Assembly (NCBI GenBank): GCA_943325435.2
Contig: CALPPK020000083.1
Span: forward strand, 1 to 6,155
DNA length: 6,155 nt
Source: Bifidobacterium breve
GTDB lineage: Bacteria > Actinomycetota > Acidimicrobiia > Acidimicrobiales > Ilumatobacteraceae
Direction: 5' to 3'
Shown here in pieces: positions 1-3,336 of the stretch. The first letter of the stretch is position 1, and each line of letters begins with the position of its first letter. The notes beneath the pieces are model-generated. The model saw only the letters and a list, made by a program, of their open reading frames with translations. It made no database searches and had not been told where the DNA came from. The translations under genes were made by a program, and so were the position numbers.

Positions 1-4
1 CCGA

Positions 5-10
5 TACCGT
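5..10 (+). promoter_or_regulatory. Candidate -10 box of the tRNA-Gln promoter
   Basis: TACCGT fits the actinobacterial -10 pattern TANNNT and ends 11 bases before the first base of the mature tRNA. That spacing would put transcription start a few bases upstream of the tRNA, leaving a short 5' leader for RNase P to remove. The -35 region lies outside the window, so only half of the promoter can be judged. A TANNNT hexamer is a weak signal by itself; the call rests on its position. Confidence 0.35.
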
Positions 11-21
11 ATTGCGCACGG

Positions 22-92
22 TCCGGGGTCGTTCAAAGGCAGGACAACGGGTTTTGATCCCGTGAATAGGGGTTCGAGTCCTCTCCCCGGAA
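22..92 (+). tRNA. tRNA-Gln, anticodon TTG
   Basis: A full cloverleaf can be drawn. The acceptor stem pairs 22-28 with 85-91 in seven Watson-Crick pairs. The D stem is 31-34 with 42-45, the anticodon stem is 47-51 with 59-63, and the T stem is 68-72 with 80-84 around the standard loop TTCGAGT. The anticodon loop 52-58 places TTG at 54-56, which reads the glutamine codon CAA (and CAG by wobble). The discriminator base is A92. CCA is not encoded, since C and A follow the discriminator, so it must be added by tRNA nucleotidyltransferase. A tRNA-Gln beside glmU is also seen in other actinobacteria. The glmU reading frame stays open back into this tRNA, which is a coincidence of frame and not coding. 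Confidence 0.95.
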
Positions 93-133
93 CAAATGAC
101 AAGCAGTCGAGCCACGAAGTGACAGCAACGCCA

Positions 134-910
134 ATGCCCTCAGACGGGGTCTGCGCAATCATCCTTGCTGCCGGCGAAGGCTCGCGCATGAAGTCTGATC
201 TTCCAAAGCCATTGCACGAAGTGTGTGGCAGATCAATGCTGCTGCATGTTGTGCACTCACTTGAATCAATTCCGCTTGTTGCAACTGTTGTTGTTGTCGG
301 ACATCGTGCACCTGAAGTAACTGCACACGTACAGCAGAATGCCCCCGACTGGGCACGCATTCAATTTGCAACGCAACATGAACAAAACGGCACAGGCGAT
401 GCTGCCGCAGCGGGTCTTTCTGGATTGTCTACGGAAATTAGTTCGAACACTTCTGCGATATTGGTAATGCCTGGCGATACGCCGTTACTTACATCGCACA
501 CAATCAATCGACTCATTACAGAACACACGTCATCGAAGAACGCAGCCACCGTTCTTACAGCAGTTCTCGATGACCCAACTGGTTACGGCCGCATCGTGCG
601 TGATTCCAGTGGAAACGTTGTCGGCATTGTTGAGCACAGGGATGCATCCCCCGATGAATTGAACATCCGCGAGATCAACACAGGCATTTATCTATTCGAT
701 TTCGAATTGTTTGGTCCAGCCCTCAAAGGTATTGGCACGAATAACAGCCAGGCCGAGTACTACCTGACTGATGTTGTTGAAGTTCTGGCATCGGCTGGTC
801 ACTCTGTTGGGTCCGTAATTGCTCCCGCTTCAGAGACAGCCGGGGTCAATGACCCTTTGCAATTGGCAGAGGCCGAGCAAGAAATGCTCCGTCGAAACGC
901 CACCACCTGA
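134..910 (+). CDS. glmU: GlmU-type N-acetylglucosamine-1-phosphate uridylyltransferase, single domain, no acetyltransferase half
   Basis: This is predicted to transfer UMP from UTP to GlcNAc-1-phosphate, giving UDP-GlcNAc in the cytoplasm for peptidoglycan synthesis. The protein is 258 aa from ATG134. It shows the nucleotidyltransferase signature LAAGEGSRM (residues 11-19) with Lys25, the QNGTGDA uridine-binding stretch (about 83-89), MPGD with Asp115, DDPTGYGRI (146-154), the EH pair at 167, EINTG (180-184), the AEYYLTD segment (207-213) and GVND with Asn239, the expected metal and sugar-phosphate ligand. Bifunctional GlmU proteins are about 450-480 aa, with a left-handed beta-helix acetyltransferase after this domain. 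Here the stop comes just after the linker helix, and prs begins 55 bases later. The acetylation step must therefore be encoded elsewhere, or the enzyme may act on a related sugar phosphate. The start is uncertain: GTG119 is in frame, no good Shine-Dalgarno is visible, and the more upstream GTG62 lies inside the tRNA. Confidence 0.85.
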   Translation: MPSDGVCAIILAAGEGSRMKSDLPKPLHEVCGRSMLLHVVHSLESIPLVATVVVVGHRAPEVTAHVQQNAPDWARIQFATQHEQNGTGDAAAAGLSGLSTEISSNTSAILVMPGDTPLLTSHTINRLITEHTSSKNAATVLTAVLDDPTGYGRIVRDSSGNVVGIVEHRDASPDELNIREINTGIYLFDFELFGPALKGIGTNNSQAEYYLTDVVEVLASAGHSVGSVIAPASETAGVNDPLQLAEAEQEMLRRNATT

Positions 911-940
911 TTCGCCCAGGTTGCGAAGATGCCCAGGTGG
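903..940 (+). other. Two-tier hairpin at the glmU stop codon
   Basis: CCACCTG at 903-909 is complementary to CAGGTGG at 934-940. Nested inside, TTCGC at 911-915 pairs with GCGAA at 923-927 around a seven-base loop. Together they make a stacked RNA hairpin that begins within the last codons of glmU. No T-run follows, so a classical intrinsic terminator is not supported. It could attenuate transcription, protect the 3' end of the glmU message, or be chance. It also overlaps the expected -35 zone of the proposed prs promoter. Confidence 0.4.
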
Positions 941-951
941 CCTGCGTGTTC

Positions 952-957
952 TACCAT
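952..957 (+). promoter_or_regulatory. Candidate -10 box for a leaderless prs transcript
   Basis: TACCAT matches TANNNT and is followed by eight bases and then ATG966, so transcription could begin at or next to the start codon. The sequence 17 bases upstream (ATGCCC, 929-934) matches the -35 consensus TTGACA at only three of six positions. There is no Shine-Dalgarno before ATG966, which fits leaderless translation. The evidence is positional only. Confidence 0.35.
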
Positions 958-965
958 TGGCTTAT

Positions 966-1973
966 ATGAACGCACGGTCGATGGAAAAGGTCACTACGAA
1001 GAGATTGTCGCTGTTTACGGGTCGAACCCACCCGACACTCGCACAAGAAGTCGCAGAACACCTCGGCATCACACTTGGTGACGCCAACATCGTTCAATTC
1101 GCTAACGGCGAAATTCGTCCGCGGTTCAGCGACAGCATTCGCGGTGGCGATGTTTTCATCATGCAGTCGCACTTCGGAACTGATGCAGGTTCCATCAACG
1201 ACTCCATCATGGAACAGCTCATCATGATCGATGCTGCACAACGTGCATCAGCAAAGCGCATTACTGCAGTGTGTCCGTTCTACGGATACGCACGTCAAGA
1301 TCGCAAAGCCGAAGGTCGTGAACCAATTACTGCTCGTCTCGTTGCTGACTTGTTCAAAGCAGCAGGCGCATCGCGCATGGTGTCACTCGACTTGCACAGC
1401 GGCCAGATTCAAGGTTTCTTTTCTGGTCCTGTTGACCACCTCACGGCGCTTCCAGTTCTCGAGCGTTACGTGCGCGAAAATGCCCCACAAGATCTGGTCA
1501 TCGTGTCGCCAGATGCTGGTCGCGTAAAAGTTGCAGAGCGTTTTGCGCAGCATTTGTCAGATCTCAATGCTGACGTTGCATTCATCAACAAGCGCCGACC
1601 AAAGGGCACAACCAACGTTGCAATTGCAAAAGAAGTAATTGGTGACGTTGATGGACGCCTCTGCATCCTCACCGACGACATGATCGATACCGGTGGCACC
1701 ATCGTGTCGGCAGCTGAATTGTTGCTCGAGCGCGGTGCAAAAGAAGTCTGGGCAATGGCTACTCACGGCGTCCTTTCAGACCCAGCCGTTGAGCGCCTCT
1801 CAAACTCCCCCATCTCGCGAGTCGTCCTCACGAACACTTTGCCCCTGGCGCCAGAGAAGCGTTTTGACAAGGTCGAAGTGCTCTCGGTCGCAAAAATCAT
1901 CGCCGATGCTCTTGCTGCAGTCTTTGATGAGACCAGCGTGTCGGAACTCTTCGACGGCGAAAACCAGTCCTAA
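966..1973 (+). CDS. prs: Ribose-phosphate pyrophosphokinase (PRPP synthetase, class I)
   Basis: This cytoplasmic enzyme transfers pyrophosphate from ATP to ribose-5-phosphate, giving PRPP for purine, pyrimidine, NAD, histidine and tryptophan synthesis. From ATG966 it is 335 aa, close to the usual 310-330. Visible motifs are the ATP-binding segment FYGYARQDRK (105-114), the metal-binding DLH (142-144) followed by GQIQGFF, the flexible catalytic loop beginning KRRP (209-212), and the PRPP-binding loop DDMIDTGGT (237-245). The N-terminal phosphoribosyltransferase-like fold starts around residue 13 (RLSLFTGRTHP). ATG966 is chosen because a TANNNT box lies eight bases upstream; ATG981 (330 aa) is a good alternative that matches relatives slightly better. 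Open frame further upstream, back to 819, overlaps glmU and resembles nothing. The gene follows glmU by 55 bases, a common actinobacterial pairing. Confidence 0.95.
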   Translation: MNARSMEKVTTKRLSLFTGRTHPTLAQEVAEHLGITLGDANIVQFANGEIRPRFSDSIRGGDVFIMQSHFGTDAGSINDSIMEQLIMIDAAQRASAKRITAVCPFYGYARQDRKAEGREPITARLVADLFKAAGASRMVSLDLHSGQIQGFFSGPVDHLTALPVLERYVRENAPQDLVIVSPDAGRVKVAERFAQHLSDLNADVAFINKRRPKGTTNVAIAKEVIGDVDGRLCILTDDMIDTGGTIVSAAELLLERGAKEVWAMATHGVLSDPAVERLSNSPISRVVLTNTLPLAPEKRFDKVEVLSVAKIIADALAAVFDETSVSELFDGENQS

Positions 1974-1980
1974 TTGGCCC

Positions 1981-2021
1981 TGGTGGGCTGAAATCCCCGC
2001 CACCAACAGGTTTGCCCCTGT
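1981..2021 (+). other. Tandem hairpins between prs and rplY
   Basis: TGGTGG (1981-1986) pairs with CCACCA (2000-2005) around a 13-base loop. Immediately afterwards ACAGG (2006-2010) pairs with CCTGT (2017-2021) around a six-base loop. The two abut, and alternative pairings between them are possible, for example CCT 1979-1981 with AGG 2008-2010. They begin eight bases after the prs stop and fill about half of the 83-base gap. No U-tract follows, so termination is possible but not clear. If rplY starts its own transcript at about 2057, these hairpins belong to the prs 3' end rather than to an rplY leader. Confidence 0.4.
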
Positions 2022-2048
2022 GGCAGTAGCCGGTTCAGGTCATAGACT
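2020..2048 (+). promoter_or_regulatory. Candidate promoter for a leaderless rplY transcript
   Basis: GTGGCA (2020-2025) matches the -35 consensus TTGACA at four of six positions. It is separated by exactly 17 bases from TAGACT (2043-2048), which fits TANNNT. The GTG start of rplY lies eight bases after the -10 box, so the mRNA would begin at or within a base or two of the start codon. There is no Shine-Dalgarno before the GTG. This is the best supported promoter in the window because both boxes and the spacing agree. Confidence 0.45.
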
Positions 2049-2056
2049 CATAAGCC

Positions 2057-2695
2057 GTGTCGAATACAGCAACTCTCTCAGCCGAAGCCGGTCGTGTAAC
2101 CGGAAGCCCAGCATCGCGTCGTTTGCGCGCCGCCGATCGCATTCCTGGCATCCTCTATGGCCATGGCATGACACCAGTCGTTTTGTCGGTTGCTCGTCGT
2201 GACCTTCGTGTCGCACTGTCAGGTCCTGCTGGCCAGAACACAATCTTGACTCTCTCTGTTGACGGTTCGTCATACAACGCAGTTGTAAAAGAAATGCAGC
2301 GTCACCCAGTTCGCCGCAACGTCAGCCACGTCGACTTCGTACAGATCAACCTGTCAGAAGAAATCGTTATGCACGTTCCAGTTCACCTCTCAGGTGTTGC
2401 AAAGCAAGTTGTTGCTGCTGGTGGACTCGTAGACGCAGCTGTTGACTCAATTGAAGTTCGTACAACTCCTGCAAATGTCCCGAACGAAATCGTTATCGAC
2501 ATCACAGACCTCACACCTGAATCAGTCATTCACTTGGCTGACCTCAAGTTGCCTGCAGGCGTTGTCGCAGTTGGCGATCCAGACATGCTTATTGCAACAG
2601 TTCTGATGTCACGCGGTTCCACTGCTGATGCAGCAGCGGCAGCAGCCACTGGTGACGCAGCAACTGGCGAAGCAGCAGCCGAAACCAGCAACTAA
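2057..2695 (+). CDS. rplY: 50S ribosomal protein bL25, long CTC form
   Basis: bL25 binds 5S rRNA in the central protuberance of the large subunit; the longer CTC version is known as general stress protein in Bacillus. The 212-aa protein begins at GTG2057. Its N-terminal 5S-binding domain (about residues 4-95) shows RRLRAADRIPGILYG (21-35) and the family-typical KEMQRHPVRRNVSHVDF (78-94). The second CTC domain (about 100-186) contains the VPVHLSGVA stretch (108-115) and the AAGGLVD segment (120-126). The C-terminus (about 188-212) is a low-complexity alanine, threonine, glycine and acidic tail with repeated units, probably disordered. The total is normal for actinobacterial CTC proteins. It lies between prs and pth, as in many actinobacteria. 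No Shine-Dalgarno is seen; a -10-like box sits eight bases upstream of the GTG. Confidence 0.93.
   Translation: MSNTATLSAEAGRVTGSPASRRLRAADRIPGILYGHGMTPVVLSVARRDLRVALSGPAGQNTILTLSVDGSSYNAVVKEMQRHPVRRNVSHVDFVQINLSEEIVMHVPVHLSGVAKQVVAAGGLVDAAVDSIEVRTTPANVPNEIVIDITDLTPESVIHLADLKLPAGVVAVGDPDMLIATVLMSRGSTADAAAAAATGDAATGEAAAETSN
2642..2671 (+). repeat. Two tandem 15-base units in the rplY tail
   Basis: Two adjacent, in-frame 15-base copies (2642-2656 and 2657-2671) agree at 12 of 15 positions and encode AATGD then AATGE. A degenerate third unit follows, encoding AAAET. A run of GCAGC-type alanine codons precedes them from about 2630. This looks like local slippage expansion of the disordered bL25 tail and is expected to vary in length between strains. 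Confidence 0.7.
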
Positions 2696-2698
2696 GCC

Positions 2699-2718
2699 AC
2701 GACTCTCGGGTCGTTTCT
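2699..2718 (+). terminator. Short hairpin with T-rich tail after rplY
   Basis: ACGAC (2699-2703) pairs with GTCGT (2710-2714), with a possible sixth T-G wobble pair inside, and TTTCTT follows (its first T overlaps the stem end). It sits three bases after the rplY stop. The stem is short and the T-tract is interrupted, so termination is likely to be partial at best. A candidate -10 box for pth follows immediately, consistent with a transcript boundary here. Confidence 0.4.
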
Positions 2719-2724
2719 TACTGT
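2719..2724 (+). promoter_or_regulatory. Candidate -10 box upstream of pth
   Basis: TACTGT fits TANNNT and lies six bases before an in-frame ATG at 2731, which is 33 bases upstream of the homology-supported pth start at 2764. Transcription from it would begin near ATG2731, giving either a leaderless, N-terminally extended Pth or a short leader of about 33 bases to ATG2764. The expected -35 zone is occupied by the rplY hairpin and shows no good match, so support is weak. Confidence 0.3.
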
Positions 2725-2763
2725 CACATCATGTTGCGCCGATCGGCTCCCCGACAAGGCGAC

Positions 2764-3336
2764 ATGGAACGCACGCTTATTGTCGGTCTTGGCAATCCTG
2801 GCAAGAAATACGCGCGCACTCGTCACAACGTTGGCACCGATGCAATTGAAGTTCTTGCAAAACGTCTCGGAGTCTCACTCAAAGTAGGTCGCGACCGAGC
2901 ACAGATTGCAGAAACCCGCATTAACGGCAAAGCAGTTGTCCTCGCGATTCCCACCACATACATGAATGATTCCGGAGAGGCTGTTGGCCCACTGGCACGT
3001 CGTTACAAGATTGAAGACCCAGCGAACATCATCGTTGTTCATGACGAACTTGATCTTGAGCCGGGGATTCTTCGACTCAAAGTTGGCGGCGGACTAGCCG
3101 GACACAACGGACTGAAATCAATTTCTGCACATCTGCACACTGATGATTATGTTCGGGTGCGCATCGGAGTCGGCAAGCCATCATCGAAAGATGTCGGAGC
3201 CGACCATGTGTTGTCTTCTATTCCTGCAGCAGAACGTCGCATTCTTGATGTTGCGGTTGAAGTCGCTGTTGATGCAATTGAAAGCATCATTTCTGGTGGA
3301 ATTGCAGCTGCAATGCAGGACTTCAACGGACGGTGA
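2764..3336 (+). CDS. pth: Peptidyl-tRNA hydrolase
   Basis: Pth cleaves the ester bond of peptidyl-tRNAs released prematurely from ribosomes, freeing the tRNA for reuse; it is a soluble, usually essential enzyme. The protein is 190 aa from ATG2764, the normal length. The sequence opens with LIVGLGNPG (5-13), and the catalytic set is intact: Asn11, His21, Asn68 in TTYMNDSGEAV, Asp94 in HDELD, and Asn115 in AGHNGLKSI. The usual glycine-rich stretch GGGxGGHNG reads GGGLAGHNG here (108-116), a mild departure. ATG2764 is preferred because homology begins directly there and a weak AAGG lies four bases upstream. ATG2731 would add eleven residues without family support, although a -10-like box precedes it. 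The stop codon overlaps the mfd start by four bases. Confidence 0.95.
   Translation: MERTLIVGLGNPGKKYARTRHNVGTDAIEVLAKRLGVSLKVGRDRAQIAETRINGKAVVLAIPTTYMNDSGEAVGPLARRYKIEDPANIIVVHDELDLEPGILRLKVGGGLAGHNGLKSISAHLHTDDYVRVRIGVGKPSSKDVGADHVLSSIPAAERRILDVAVEVAVDAIESIISGGIAAAMQDFNGR

Noticed and set aside
96..98. ATG just after the tRNA as a glmU start
   Set aside because: It is not in the glmU reading frame.
62..133. Upstream extension of the glmU frame to GTG62
   Set aside because: It runs through the anticodon and T arms of the tRNA, and the extra residues match nothing in GlmU. Homology begins after ATG134.
819..965. Long N-terminal extension of Prs from ATG819
   Set aside because: It overlaps the conserved glmU 3' coding sequence in another frame, and the extra residues do not resemble Prs or a hexapeptide-repeat acetyltransferase.
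899..965. A frameshift hiding the missing GlmU acetyltransferase domain
   Set aside because: Only 55 bases separate the stop from prs, far too few for a domain of about 200 residues, and no hexapeptide repeats are seen in other frames. An assembly deletion cannot be excluded.
951..1241. Antisense open frames, here and at 159-371, 1466-1766, 2040-2273, 3181-3667, 4460-4729 and 5673-5879
   Set aside because: Each lies opposite a well-supported gene, has low-complexity or Cys/Arg-rich translation, and lacks recognisable motifs.
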